Positions 18,520-26,914 of a stretch of DNA of 64,000 bases are shown one piece after another. The stretch comes from Paenibacillus oceani (lineage in GTDB: Bacteria; Bacillota; Bacilli; Paenibacillales; NBRC-103111): contig NZ_JACXJA010000016.1 of the NCBI RefSeq assembly GCF_014705615.1, positions 1-64,000 of the forward strand. The letters are read 5' to 3'. The position numbers and the translations under genes were made by a program. Every line of letters begins with the position of its first letter. The stretch's first letter is position 1. Under the pieces are notes generated by a model. It did not search any database, was not told the DNA's origin, and was given only the letters and a program-made list of their open reading frames with translations.

Positions 18520-19323
18520 ATGGACATCTGGCATAAAATAGGGATTATTACGCTGCTATCCGTCATGCTGGCGGGCTGTCAGGCAGCCCCGGCGCCAAGC
18601 GGACCGGGCGGCGGGGAGCCGATTGGGGCGGAAGCTCCGCAACAGCCGAATGAAACGCCGCAACAGCCAAACGAAACGCCCGCACCGCCTGCTGCGGCAC
18701 CACAAGACGAAAGGAGCGCCGGCGAAATGAGCAAACAGTTGATCGAAGCGGCGGAACGCGGGGAAACCGGCGTCGTTAAAACATTAATCTTGCAAGGCGC
18801 GGCGATCGACGCTAGGGACGATCGAGGCCGCACCGCCGTGATGGCGGCCACGCACGCCAATAAGCCGGAGACGGTAAAAGCGCTGATCGGAGCGGGAGCG
18901 AACATCCATATTCAGGACGGCCGGCAGGACAATCCGTTTCTGTACGCCGGAGCGGAAGGGCTGTTGGATATTCTGAAGCTGACGATCGAGGCGGGGGCGG
19001 ATACGAAGCGGACCAACCGATACGGCGGGACCGCCTTGATTCCGGCGGCCGAACGCGGCCATGTGGACATCGTGAAGGAGCTGCTGACGACGACGGATGT
19101 GGATGTCAATCACATTAACCGGCTCGGCTGGACGGCTCTGATGGAAGCCGTCGTTCTGGGCAACGGGGGCGTCAAGCACCAGCAGATCGTGCAGCTGCTG
19201 ATCGATCATAAAGCGGATGTGAATATCCCCGACAAAGACGGAGTAACTGCCCTGGAACACGCCGTCAAACGAAAGTATAAAGATATCGAGCGCATTCTGA
19301 TCGAGGCAGGGGCGAAGAAGTAA
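18520..19323 (+). CDS. Ankyrin-repeat lipoprotein
   Basis: The start at 18520 gives a classic lipoprotein signal (lipobox MLAGC) behind GAGGGGGCGGG; the longer frame runs back over the terminator and the previous gene. After the lipid Cys come about 45 residues rich in Pro, Gln and Ala with repeated QQPNETP units. Ankyrin repeats follow to the end (ARDDRGRTAVMAATHANKPETV, in two parts; TNRYGGTALIPAAERGHVDIV, split; INRLGWTALMEAVV; IPDKDGVTALEHAVKRKY). It is a surface-tethered protein-interaction module of unknown partner. Confidence 0.87.
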   Translation: MDIWHKIGIITLLSVMLAGCQAAPAPSGPGGGEPIGAEAPQQPNETPQQPNETPAPPAAAPQDERSAGEMSKQLIEAAERGETGVVKTLILQGAAIDARDDRGRTAVMAATHANKPETVKALIGAGANIHIQDGRQDNPFLYAGAEGLLDILKLTIEAGADTKRTNRYGGTALIPAAERGHVDIVKELLTTTDVDVNHINRLGWTALMEAVVLGNGGVKHQQIVQLLIDHKADVNIPDKDGVTALEHAVKRKYKDIERILIEAGAKK

Positions 19324-19360
19324 TCATTCGGACCACTGACGTACCGGACGCGCCTAAATA

Positions 19361-19412
19361 AAGACGCAGCCATCATCGCTTGCGAGAAGCGGTGATAGCT
19401 GCGTCTTTTGTC
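19361..19412. terminator. Bidirectional terminator between convergent genes
   Basis: A long stem is formed by AAAGACGCAGC...GCTGCGTCTTTT, with an inner ATCA/TGAT and CGCTT/AAGCG extension. It sits between the + strand ankyrin gene and the - strand 89-residue gene, with A and T runs on both sides. Confidence 0.85.
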
Positions 19413-19462
19413 GGTTAGGCCGTCGTTGACGGTATTTCTATACGGCCGGCAGGGTGTTGCGC

Positions 19463-19732
19463 CTATTCGTTTCCGGTGTTGGTTCTTTTCCCCCATTTGT
19501 TTGCGATTCCGTCTATGCCCCATCCGGCGATCAGCCAGAACAGCAGTGTAATCAAGTAATAACCGGCCAGCGGAATTCGGACGTAGGATCGTACTGTTAC
19601 GCTTGCTTCATGCAACCAAAGCGGCGGACTTGTCAGAAATAACACGATGTTGTAATCGTCGGCACCCGATAGATTAAACAAAATGACAGCGGCGTACACG
19701 ACCGGAAGCCAAAACTTCGCTTGCTTGAGCAT
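19463..19732 (-). CDS. Small predicted membrane protein, 89 residues
   Basis: Two or three hydrophobic segments are visible (about 8-20, 27-36, 53-72) with a charged tail (NKWGKRTNTGNE). A strong GGGGAGGG ribosome site precedes its ATG, and it starts 32 bases after the stop of the DUF2157-like gene, so the two form an operon. I do not recognise the family; accessory function to the large membrane protein is the most that context suggests. Confidence 0.65.
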   Translation of the reverse strand: MLKQAKFWLPVVYAAVILFNLSGADDYNIVLFLTSPPLWLHEASVTVRSYVRIPLAGYYLITLLFWLIAGWGIDGIANKWGKRTNTGNE

Positions 19733-19764
19733 GTTTGGGCCCTCCCCGAATCACCGGTATTCGA

Positions 19765-21957
19765 TCAAGGCAAGTTCGGAAGCAGCCGGGCGACCAGCGC
19801 GTCGCCGTTGCTTGCGACTTTCACTTCCGCATATTTCGCCGTCCGTTCCACGTCCATGCCCGTTCCTTCCGGAACGAAGAAATGCTCGATGCCGTATTCG
19901 ATCGTCCGCCAGCTTCTCCATTTGCCGTTCAGCACCACTTCGCCCGGCTGGAGCGCATACGACTTGTCGTACAGCTGTTTGAACTGATACACGCCGGACG
20001 GCGACCTGGCCAGCACTACGGATACTTTGCCGCTTTCCTCCGGCGTATTGTCGGTCCAATCTCTTCCGAACGGCTCGGAAACGGTATACCGCAGCTGTAC
20101 GTAGTCTCCTTGCAGCAAAGAACGCGGGTCCAAAGGAAGGAGCTCCAGATATACGGTCTCTCCGCGCGCCAGTATCGTTTCGCTCCGGCCGATCTGGACC
20201 GACAACAGCATCAGGCAGGCAACGACTACGGCCGCCATCCAGAACGAGCGGACACGCGGTCGGATATCAGACAACCGTTCCTCGGGAGCGTTCCGGAATT
20301 TCCGCTCCAGCCAGTAGGTGACCAGCAGGAGGAGGCAGCCGATGAGCGCGAGGCTCCACGACTTATGCAGCAGCTTCCACGCGGTATCGTAATATTTCCA
20401 GAAGACGAACAACGTCCAAAATCCGAATGTGACCCGGTATGCCGCCCTTTCGCCCAACCGATGCGCACCGACGATACAGGCGAGCAGAACGATAAAATAG
20501 AGCAGGTCGTACTCGTAACGTTGTGAAGCAAAAGTCAGCAGCAGGAACAAGGTCAAAAACGAGTAATACCCGCACCAGCGCATGGCGGACCGGAACGTGC
20601 CGACCGGTACGAAGCGATGCAGCCAGGAGATAACCGGCATGACGCAAGTTAGGAGAAGCAGCACCTGCACGGTATCGTCAAGCAACATAAACAGCCACAG
20701 TCCCGCGATCGTAACGGCTGCCGCAAAAAACATCGAACGTTCTGCCAGTCCTGTCGCGAATGTGAACATCAGAGCGCAAACAACCAGGTAGACGAGAAGG
20801 AGCAGCGTAAATTCGTCGAACAGGGCGGAGCCTACGCCGATGCATAATCCGATTGACAATAACGAGTAGCGGATCACCGGATTCAGCTTGCGCGCGGCCG
20901 TCATGGCGATCGTCAGAAACAACCCTGCGCCGTTTAATACGTTTAACGGCTCTTCGAGATCGAAGATGAGGATCAGAAAACCGATCAGGCTGACGGCCCC
21001 GATCACCGTTCCGACGAAAATAGCGGTTATCGTAAGCACTCTGACGATCCAATGCCGGAGCGCTTTGCCGCTTTCCTTCTGATCCTCGCCGCCGTCGGCA
21101 TCGTCCGGAGGAACGAGTGATTTGACGTATTGTATCCATTTCGCGCTGCCCCATATAAACAGCCCGGCGAACAAAAGCGACAGGATGAAAAACGATTCGC
21201 CGGCTTCGAAATGAAGAAGCAGCTCGATATATTTCATAATGAGATACACCGACACGAACAATCCGGTTCCGAGCAAATACGGCTGGTTCGCTTCCCGGAT
21301 GAAAAGCCGGACCCATACGGCGAACAAAACAACCGCCGCAACATTGAATATCTGTGCGTAATCCTCGTACGCAAACGAGTTGGAGAGCAGGATGACGATC
21401 CCGTTTAATACCGTAAAAGCGGTCGCTGCCAGAAATGCGCCCCGGAGCCGGTTCGTCCGGACGAGATAGTAAAGCAGTCCGTTAATGAAAGCGAGCAGAG
21501 ACAAGATGCCGATCGCTTCAACGTCCTCGTAATCGACAAAACCGGTATTCGGAAAAAAGTACAGCCAGTAGGCCAGCGTACCGAGAATATAGGCGAGCAC
21601 GGTGAATGGTTGCCAATTGACCTGTAAGGCGAATACGATCGATGCTGCGCACCAGACGGCGTACAGGGCGTAACTGTCGGCATGCGAATTGTACGTTTGC
21701 CCGATGACCAAAAGCGCGACGCCGAACGTGATGCAGCAGGAGAACAGGGAGAGCCGGCTTAGAAACTGCCGTCCCGGACGTCCGGCCAAATAGACGGACA
21801 AGCCGTACAAGGCCGCAAGCAGAATCATGATCGGGGCAAACTTTTGCCAGCGGTCCAGCGAGCCCCAATTGGAGGCGAAGAAATAGACGAGAGAAGCGAG
21901 CAGCGAGCTGCAGCCGAGCGTGTATCCTGCATTGTAGCCGAAGGATTGGGTTTTCAT
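19765..21957 (-). CDS. Multi-pass membrane protein with DUF2157-like N-terminus and GDYXXLXY C-terminus
   Basis: The protein has 730 residues. The N-terminal third (YFASNWGSLDRWQKFAPIM, split by a short turn) resembles DUF2157. A long multi-helix middle suggests DUF4401. After a last TM at about 575-595 the C-terminal domain contains the family-defining GDYVQLRY, with LLPLDPRSLLQ before it. These three domains often occur as adjacent genes and are fused here. The biochemical function is unknown. The start follows GGAGGAAT. Confidence 0.8.
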   Translation of the reverse strand: MKTQSFGYNAGYTLGCSSLLASLVYFFASNWGSLDRWQKFAPIMILLAALYGLSVYLAGRPGRQFLSRLSLFSCCITFGVALLVIGQTYNSHADSYALYAVWCAASIVFALQVNWQPFTVLAYILGTLAYWLYFFPNTGFVDYEDVEAIGILSLLAFINGLLYYLVRTNRLRGAFLAATAFTVLNGIVILLSNSFAYEDYAQIFNVAAVVLFAVWVRLFIREANQPYLLGTGLFVSVYLIMKYIELLLHFEAGESFFILSLLFAGLFIWGSAKWIQYVKSLVPPDDADGGEDQKESGKALRHWIVRVLTITAIFVGTVIGAVSLIGFLILIFDLEEPLNVLNGAGLFLTIAMTAARKLNPVIRYSLLSIGLCIGVGSALFDEFTLLLLVYLVVCALMFTFATGLAERSMFFAAAVTIAGLWLFMLLDDTVQVLLLLTCVMPVISWLHRFVPVGTFRSAMRWCGYYSFLTLFLLLTFASQRYEYDLLYFIVLLACIVGAHRLGERAAYRVTFGFWTLFVFWKYYDTAWKLLHKSWSLALIGCLLLLVTYWLERKFRNAPEERLSDIRPRVRSFWMAAVVVACLMLLSVQIGRSETILARGETVYLELLPLDPRSLLQGDYVQLRYTVSEPFGRDWTDNTPEESGKVSVVLARSPSGVYQFKQLYDKSYALQPGEVVLNGKWRSWRTIEYGIEHFFVPEGTGMDVERTAKYAEVKVASNGDALVARLLPNLP

Positions 21958-22213
21958 GGCGATTCCTCCCTGAAGCTTTAGTGGAGTAACATATCGAGTC
22001 CTCTTGATCTTATTGTATCCGCTTGGCTCCGGATTTCTAAGTACTAACTTTCTCTAGTACCTGGTCATAATCGCTGCTTATAAATTACCCGGAAACAGCA
22101 GTTTGACACAAGGCGCGAAGCAATTTCCGCCGCTTTCGGCCGATAGGCAGTCACCCGTGGGCGATTCGCGTAATATGATGGTTGTAGAATAAAAACGTCT
22201 GCGAGGTGTACGA

Positions 22214-22642
22214 ATGGCTGTGGTCAAAGCAAGGGCCAACGATATCGATCTGCTTGCAAGACTTCTGCGCGCCGAAGCGGAAGGGGAAGGCGAGCAGGGC
22301 ATGATGCTGGTCGGCAATGTGGGCATCAACCGGATCAGGGCGAACTGCTCGGATTTTAAAGGGCTGCGGACGATTCCGCAAATGATTTACCAGCCCCACG
22401 CCTTTGAAGCGGTTCAGCACGGATATTTTTATCAGCGGGCGAGAGACCGCGAGAAGCGGCTGGCGCAACGGTCCGTTAACGGGGAACGGAGCTGGCCGGG
22501 CAAGTTCAGCTTGTGGTACTTCAGACCGGAGGGCGATTGTCCGCCTACGTGGTACAATCAGCCTCTTGTCGGCCGATATAAGCTGCACTGCTTCTACGAG
22601 CCCAAGCCGGGCGAATGCGATAATATTTACAATACGTTCTAG
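22214..22642 (+). CDS. Cell-wall hydrolase, SleB/CwlJ family
   Basis: The protein has 142 residues and no signal peptide, matching CwlJ-type rather than longer SleB-type hydrolases. The family core reads LLARLLRAEAEGEGEQGM, with the predicted catalytic Glu in AEAEGE. Later motifs are VGNVGINRI, QMIYQPHAFEAV and GKFSLWYF. These enzymes depolymerise muramic-delta-lactam cortex peptidoglycan in germinating spores. GCGAGGTG precedes the ATG by 7 bases. It supports a spore-forming host. Confidence 0.9.
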   Translation: MAVVKARANDIDLLARLLRAEAEGEGEQGMMLVGNVGINRIRANCSDFKGLRTIPQMIYQPHAFEAVQHGYFYQRARDREKRLAQRSVNGERSWPGKFSLWYFRPEGDCPPTWYNQPLVGRYKLHCFYEPKPGECDNIYNTF

Positions 22643-22670
22643 TTACCGGCAGTGTTCTCGGCCGGCCGGC

Positions 22671-22703
22671 ATGCCGCCTTTGCTGACAAGGGCGGCTTTT
22701 TTG
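22671..22703 (+). terminator. Terminator after the cortex hydrolase
   Basis: The stem GCCGCCTT/AAGGGCGGC with a TGCTGAC loop is followed by TTTTTT. It lies between the hydrolase and cyclophilin genes and rules out the long upstream frame of the latter. Confidence 0.85.
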
Positions 22704-22798
22704 CGTCCGACTGCTGCCGGCGGCAGGGAAGCCGGCGGCTCGTGAAGAATACCAAAGATGTCCGTAATGGAACAAAACAGGATCAAAGGTGGATCGGA

Positions 22799-23599
22799 AT
22801 GAAAAACAAGCTGCAAGGAATCGCAATCGGCATTATTATCGGCGTCGTATTTTCCCTCTCTTTCGTATCGGCGTCCGGAACGAGCACATCGATCGACGTG
22901 TACTTCAAAAATTTGCGTTTTCTGTTTGACGGCGTCGAGAAGAAAACGGAGCAAAGAAGCTTTATCTACGAAGGGACGACCTATGTACCGATCCGTTTCG
23001 TCAGCGAAGCGCTGGGCTTGCCTGTCAAATACTTCGGCGAGACGGAAACGATCCGGATCGGGCGAATTTACGACGCGCCTCCGGCAATGACAATCGATCA
23101 AGAGCAAACGTACGAGGCGACGATCACAACGACCAAAGGGAGCTTCAAGGTGGAGCTGTTTGCGAAAGACGCCCCGAAAACGGTCAATAACTTCGTTTTC
23201 CTGGCCAAGGACGGATTTTACGACAATGTCTTGTTCCATCGCATCGTCCAATCGTTCGTCATTCAGACCGGCGACCCGACCGGAACCGGAAGAGGCGGAC
23301 CGGGGTACGAATTCGAGGACGAGCTGGACAACGGCCACAAATATGAGATCGGAACCGTCGCGATGGCGAACGCCGGAGAGGACACGAACGGCAGCCAGTT
23401 TTTCGTATGTTCGGGAGCGAACTGCGATAATTTGAATAAAAATCCGAACTATTCGATCTTCGGCAAGGTGTCGGAAGGGATGGAAGTCGTCACGGCCATC
23501 GCCGCTACGCCGGTTGAACTGTCGGAATACGGTGAACCGACCAAGCCGACGGAAGAGGTTCGCATCGAGAAAATCGAAATCACGGTAAAACCGCAGTAG
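22799..23599 (+). CDS. Secreted or anchored peptidyl-prolyl isomerase (cyclophilin) with a copper-amine-oxidase-N-like stalk
   Basis: The start at 22799 follows AAAGGTGG; the upstream frame crosses a terminator. The roughly 266-residue protein has a hydrophobic N-terminus (IGIIIGVVFSLSFVSASG). A copper-amine-oxidase N-terminal (stalk) motif covers about 30-90 (GTTYVPIRFVSEALGLPV). The cyclophilin domain spans about 100-262 (LFAKDAPKTVNNFVFLAK, VLFHRIVQSFVIQTGDP, ANAGEDTNGSQFFV). It should catalyse prolyl isomerisation outside the membrane. The stalk-plus-cyclophilin fusion is less usual than free PpiA/PpiB. Confidence 0.88.
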   Translation: MKNKLQGIAIGIIIGVVFSLSFVSASGTSTSIDVYFKNLRFLFDGVEKKTEQRSFIYEGTTYVPIRFVSEALGLPVKYFGETETIRIGRIYDAPPAMTIDQEQTYEATITTTKGSFKVELFAKDAPKTVNNFVFLAKDGFYDNVLFHRIVQSFVIQTGDPTGTGRGGPGYEFEDELDNGHKYEIGTVAMANAGEDTNGSQFFVCSGANCDNLNKNPNYSIFGKVSEGMEVVTAIAATPVELSEYGEPTKPTEEVRIEKIEITVKPQ

Positions 23600-23609
23600 A
23601 CATCTTGTT

Positions 23610-23628
23610 GAAAATGAATATCATTGTC
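23610..23628 (+). promoter_or_regulatory. Candidate Fur box
   Basis: GAAAATGAATATCATTGTC matches the classical 19-base Fur consensus (GATAATGATAATCATTATC) at 15 of 19 positions by my count. It lies about 47 bases upstream of a heme-monooxygenase-like gene, a typical iron-regulated target. Confidence 0.7.
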
Positions 23629-23674
23629 ATTATAATGGAAAAGAAGCAAGCTGACTGGGGTGAGGAGTGAAGCA

Positions 23675-24001
23675 ATGTTTTTTGAGACGATAACCATTAC
23701 GGTGAAAGAAGGGACGTCCGGGCTGGTCGTCGACCGTTTCAGCGGACCGGGACATATCGAGAAGTCGGAAGGTTTTATCGATATGAGCATTACGGTGAAG
23801 AAGACCCGGCGGGGCGACGAGGAAGTAATGATATTGATCCGCTGGGAGTCTGAAGCGGCATGGAAAGGCTGGGAGACGAGCGATGTTCATATCGAGGGCC
23901 ACCGTCAGAGCAGAAGCCAGCCGAAGCCGGACCACATTATCGACCGGACCCACAGCCTGTATGAGGTTAAGGCGGTAAAGGGCTACGCAGGCGGCCAGTA
24001 A
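23675..24001 (+). CDS. Heme-degrading/antibiotic-biosynthesis monooxygenase family protein (IsdG/HmoA-like)
   Basis: The start at 23675 is chosen because GAGGAG sits just upstream; the GTG at 23660 would lie inside that site. The roughly 108-residue protein is a single ferredoxin-like ABM domain. WESEAAWKGWETSDVHIEGH fits the W...H heme-contact arrangement of IsdG-type enzymes, though the N-terminal Asn of IsdG is not obvious (ETITITVKEG). It would cleave heme in the cytoplasm to release iron. The upstream Fur box supports an iron role, which separates it from generic ABM proteins. Confidence 0.78.
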   Translation: MFFETITITVKEGTSGLVVDRFSGPGHIEKSEGFIDMSITVKKTRRGDEEVMILIRWESEAAWKGWETSDVHIEGHRQSRSQPKPDHIIDRTHSLYEVKAVKGYAGGQ

Positions 24002-24073
24002 AACGGGGCGTCCTCCCTTGCCGCGCTGCATGGTGTACATAAACGAATAAGAACGGATAAGAGAATCCTTGCT

Positions 24074-24108
24074 GAGCCGCCGTATGCGCGCCAAGCGGGG
24101 TTTTTTTC
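24074..24108 (+). terminator. Possible terminator after the monooxygenase
   Basis: A GC-rich imperfect hairpin (GCCGC...GCGGGG) ends in seven T's. The stem is short, so this is tentative. Confidence 0.4.
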
Positions 24109-24213
24109 TTTCCCCGGAAAACGTGTCTGTTCATAAGTTCTATTGTAGGATGACTGTCCATATAGTAAAATAGTAGCAGGACCTTTTACTTATTGCTAAG
24201 GGAATGATGCCGG

Positions 24214-24606
24214 GTGAGTGTACAAGTGGATCATTGTCCGAACTGCGGCTCCGTCTACCGGAAAAATTTCCGCAACATCTGCAGCGATTGCAGCGCCGCT
24301 CAAGATACGTATTTGAGCCGCTGTCTCGATTATTTATGGAAAAATCCCGATGCGGCAACCGAGGAAGTCAGCCGCATGGCTGAGGTTCCTTTGGCGTCCC
24401 TTCATAGCTTTATTAAAGAAGGCCGGATCTCGCGGTTTTACCGCAAGCTTACCTGCCCGTGCGAATGCTGCGGCGCCCCGGTACGGGAACGCAGGTTATG
24501 CGGATCGTGCAGCGCTCCTTTGCAGGAGATCGCGCGCCAGCTGCAATCGAGAGTCATTCCGCTGCAGCCGGGAAGCGGCTATATTATGAACAATCGGGGA
24601 AAATAA
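24214..24606 (+). CDS. Zinc-ribbon protein resembling flagellar-operon protein YvyF
   Basis: The protein has 130 residues and a GTG start behind AAGGGA. The N-terminal zinc ribbon CPNCGSVYRKNFRNICSDC is split as CxxC...CxxC (residues 8-27). A helix-turn-helix-like centre follows (ATEEVSRMAEVPLASLHSFI) with an IKEGRI motif, then a second four-Cys cluster (CPCECCG, CGSC). The layout resembles the YvyF family encoded near flgM in Bacillus flagellar loci, but no flagellar gene is near here. Its function is uncertain, possibly regulatory. Confidence 0.65.
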   Translation: MSVQVDHCPNCGSVYRKNFRNICSDCSAAQDTYLSRCLDYLWKNPDAATEEVSRMAEVPLASLHSFIKEGRISRFYRKLTCPCECCGAPVRERRLCGSCSAPLQEIARQLQSRVIPLQPGSGYIMNNRGK

Positions 24607-24681
24607 CGGAAACAAGTGTCACTTTGAACAAGCGGCCCCTCATATGATGGTTAATATTCGGTATGAGGGGGAAGAACTGCG

Positions 24682-24963
24682 ATGGCATCTTGTCTTCCAT
24701 GGAAATACAAAAACGTGACGCCTGCTGTGTTCCGCTCGCTCCAGACACTGGGGAAACAAAAAGGCATTACGATCCCGAGCACGCCCTCGGGGACGTTTAC
24801 GGTAAAGGTTGCGGGAATGCAAGTTAGCTTTCAATACGCCTGGGACGGAAAAACCGGTCAGCTTATGCTGAAGTGCGTATCCAAGCCTCCGCTGCTGGGC
24901 TGTTCGACGATCAAAGGGTTTGCCGATAAAATCGTAGCCGAAAGCGGCGGGAAATCGGAATAA
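24682..24963 (+). CDS. Small hypothetical protein, 93 residues
   Basis: A good ribosome site (GAGGGGGAAG) and sharp codon structure support it as real. The product looks like a compact cytosolic alpha/beta fold: a helix (TPAVFRSLQTLGKQKG), beta strands around TFTVKVAGMQVSFQYAWDG, a K-C-V-S-K-P-P-L-L-G-C stretch, and a C-terminal helix. No signal peptide or TM is present. I do not recognise the family. Confidence 0.65.
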   Translation: MASCLPWKYKNVTPAVFRSLQTLGKQKGITIPSTPSGTFTVKVAGMQVSFQYAWDGKTGQLMLKCVSKPPLLGCSTIKGFADKIVAESGGKSE

Positions 24964-25001
24964 TCCAAAAGTGATGGAACGTGCGCAGGAAGCGAAGCTC
25001 A

Positions 25002-25034
25002 ACCGTAACCATCTTGTATGGTTATGGTTTTTTT
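25002..25034 (+). terminator. Terminator after the 93-residue gene
   Basis: CCGTAACCAT/ATGGTTATGG forms a stem with a short CTTGT loop, followed by seven T's. Confidence 0.85.
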
Positions 25035-25152
25035 GTTTTTCATCGCAGAAGCGATTTCGACTTGAAGCTTTTCATAAGGAAAGACAAGCTGTGAAGCGGA
25101 TTGAGCCCGTTTTCGATTTGTGAAATAGAGGGAAGCGTCAGCTAAATGGCAT

Positions 25153-25192
25153 CTAAAAAAGCCTCCCTCCTGCAACAGGAAGAAGGCTGAAA
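25153..25192 (-). terminator. Terminator-like hairpin oriented for the - strand
   Basis: GCCTCCCTCCTG/CAGGAAGAAGGC is preceded by AAAAAA, giving a T run when read on the - strand. No - strand gene lies upstream of it, so any transcript it ends would be an unannotated antisense RNA. From 25035 to 25152 I see nothing else. Confidence 0.5.
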
Positions 25193-25200
25193 GTTAGTGG

Positions 25201-25229
25201 TTGATTTCGATTGGTAACTATGTTATTAT
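25201..25229 (+). promoter_or_regulatory. SigA-type promoter of the short sigma-factor gene
   Basis: TTGATT (25201-25206) and TATTAT (25224-25229) are separated by 17 bases. The start codon is about 140 bases further on, leaving a long untranslated leader in which I see no clear hairpin. Confidence 0.7.
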
Positions 25230-25376
25230 CAAGGGTATAGCTGATTGGGAACATCAAATTTTCATTACTGTTCTACTTTACAGTACCATATGCTAAATTA
25301 ATTGTCAATACCGGAAATGGAGAACGATCCCAGTTCCTAGTTGGCAAGATGAACTATCCAGGTTGGGGGGAGCCGT

Positions 25377-26330
25377 ATGACAGACAACGATCGTCAACCG
25401 GGACCGGAGACAGCGATTACGCTGGAACAGGTGAAAGAGGGATTTGCTTCTTCCGGGGAAGAGACGAACTTCGCAGACGACCTGACACTGCCGCCAGGCA
25501 CGAATATCAACGATCCTGTTCGTATGTATCTGAAAGAAATCGGGCGTGTTCAGCTCCTTTCTGCCGAAGCGGAAATCGACCTTGCCCAAAGAATCGTCCA
25601 AGGCGACGAAGAAGCGAAGCAGAAGCTGGCCGAAGCGAATCTAAGACTCGTAGTCAGCATCGCCAGACGGTATGTCGGCCGGGGCATGCTGTTTCTCGAC
25701 TTGATTCAGGAAGGCAACATGGGGCTTATGAAAGCGGTCGAGAAATTCGATTACTCTAAAGGATTCAAATTCAGCACTTATGCCACATGGTGGATTCGTC
25801 AGGCGATTACCCGCGCTATTGCCGATCAGGCCCGAACGATCCGGATCCCGGTACATATGGTCGAGACGATCCATAAGTTTATCCGGGTGTCCAAGCAGTT
25901 GCTCCAGGAGCTCGGCCGCGAGCCGACGCCCGAGGAAGTGGCGAAAGCTATGGATCTTACGGCCGAAAAGGTCAGGGAGATTATGAAGATCGCCCAGGAG
26001 CCGGTTTCTCTGGAAACGCCGATCGGCGAAGAAAACGATTCGAACTTAGGGGACTTTATCGAGGATCATGATGCGCTGGCACCGCCGGATGCGGCTGCCT
26101 TCGAATTGCTGAAGGAGCAGTTGGAAGACGTGCTCGATACGCTCACGGAGCGGGAGGAGAACGTGCTTCGTCTGCGCTTCGGCCTGGATGACGGGCGGAC
26201 CCGTACGCTGGAGGAAGTGGGGCAGGTGTTCGGCGTTACCCGCGAGCGGATTCGCCAGATCGAGGCGAAGGCGCTTCGCAAGCTGAGACATCCGAGCCGC
26301 AGCAAGCGTCTGAAAGATTTTTTGGAATAA
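25377..26330 (+). CDS. RpoD/SigA-like sigma-70 factor lacking most of region 1.1
   Basis: The protein has 317 residues. Regions 1.2 to 4.2 look like a primary sigma: [49 protein letters not shown], and the C-terminal [18 protein letters not shown]. As I recall B. subtilis SigA (371 residues), this product keeps a first short helix ([13 protein letters not shown]) and then jumps to the pre-1.2 segment ([11 protein letters not shown]), losing about 50-55 residues of region 1.1. It stands alone with its own promoter and terminator, not in a dnaG-rpoD operon, so it is likely a second SigA-like factor. GGGGGGAG precedes the ATG. Confidence 0.9.
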   Translation: MTDNDRQPGPETAITLEQVKEGFASSGEETNFADDLTLPPGTNINDPVRMYLKEIGRVQLLSAEAEIDLAQRIVQGDEEAKQKLAEANLRLVVSIARRYVGRGMLFLDLIQEGNMGLMKAVEKFDYSKGFKFSTYATWWIRQAITRAIADQARTIRIPVHMVETIHKFIRVSKQLLQELGREPTPEEVAKAMDLTAEKVREIMKIAQEPVSLETPIGEENDSNLGDFIEDHDALAPPDAAAFELLKEQLEDVLDTLTEREENVLRLRFGLDDGRTRTLEEVGQVFGVTRERIRQIEAKALRKLRHPSRSKRLKDFLE

Positions 26331-26359
26331 AGGATATGCTTGTATAAATAAGTAGGCGA

Positions 26360-26384
26360 CCCGCACTTTGGTGCGGGTTTATTT
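26360..26384 (+). terminator. Terminator after the sigma-factor gene
   Basis: CCCGCAC-TTTG-GTGCGGG is followed by TTTATTT. Confidence 0.88.
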
Positions 26385-26426
26385 AATTAGAATGCAGGAG
26401 AGCGCAGGAGTGTACATAAGGGTACA

Positions 26427-26720
26427 TAAGAGCGGTTTGTAGCGTTTATTTCGCCCGAAATCGGCTTGGCTGGGGAAATAGGAGCGGATTGGGACTGCTA
26501 AAATCCGCGAAAAGGGGGCATCAACCATCTGTTGGTTGAAATAAGGGGTGCAAACCGCCTCTATTCGTACCGGACATCCCCATATGCCGACAATAGAGGG
26601 TCTCAGAGACTCTTATTTTGTTTAGAGCCCGCACGTGCAGACGGTTTTGCCGAAGCTGAGCCGAACTCGCAACTGCTCGCAAGAAAGCCGCTTACGGCTT
26701 ACGGGCCGGGCAGCATCCGA
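26427..26720 (+). repeat. Dispersed intergenic repeat A, copy 2
   Basis: Same orientation as copies 1 and 3. AATAGGAGCGGATTG pairs with GCAAACCGCCTCTATT, and the second hairpin AATAGAGGGTCTC pairs with GACTCTTATT. A partial extra AAGAGCGGTTTG unit precedes the left edge. Similarity to copy 1 continues through the CTCGCAAGAAAG block. Base changes on one arm are often matched on the other in the second hairpin, which suggests a conserved RNA or DNA fold. Confidence 0.75.
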
Positions 26721-26866
26721 AGTCGAGTGTTACTGCAAATCCTCATCGAAGAGCGGTGGAGCGAAAGCAACCATTTCCTCGAACGAGCCGCAGCAGATTG
26801 TACGCAAAAAGAAGGGTTATTCCAATCGTGTTCCTAGGACAGGGGACCGTCCCCATGTGAATACAT
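26721..26866 (+). other. Non-coding stretch with a GGGGAC palindrome
   Basis: GGGGAC-C-GTCCCC-type symmetry occurs at about 26843-26855 after CTAGGACA. Similar GGGGACA motifs recur at 36508-36514 and 36643-36649. Motifs like these often sit near REP-associated (Y1) transposases in Firmicutes, so these may be remnants. A short open frame crosses it but overlaps the repeat and lacks a ribosome site. Confidence 0.4.
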
Positions 26867-26914
26867 AAGGACCTCAAATTCCACAGTAAAGTGGCAGCTG
26901 AGGTCCTTTTTTAT
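26867..26914 (+). terminator. Strong terminator-like hairpin without an adjacent gene
   Basis: AAGGACCTCA (26867-26876) pairs with TGAGGTCCTT (26899-26908), with an inner CCAC/GTGG stem and a following T run. It lies over 500 bases from the nearest upstream gene, so it may end a transcript of repeat A. From 26915 to 27140 the sequence is AT-rich and shows nothing I recognise. Confidence 0.7.

Noticed and set aside
26635-26868. Open frame after repeat A copy 2 as a gene
   Set aside because: It overlaps the repeat, has no ribosome site and its composition follows the repeat rather than a protein.
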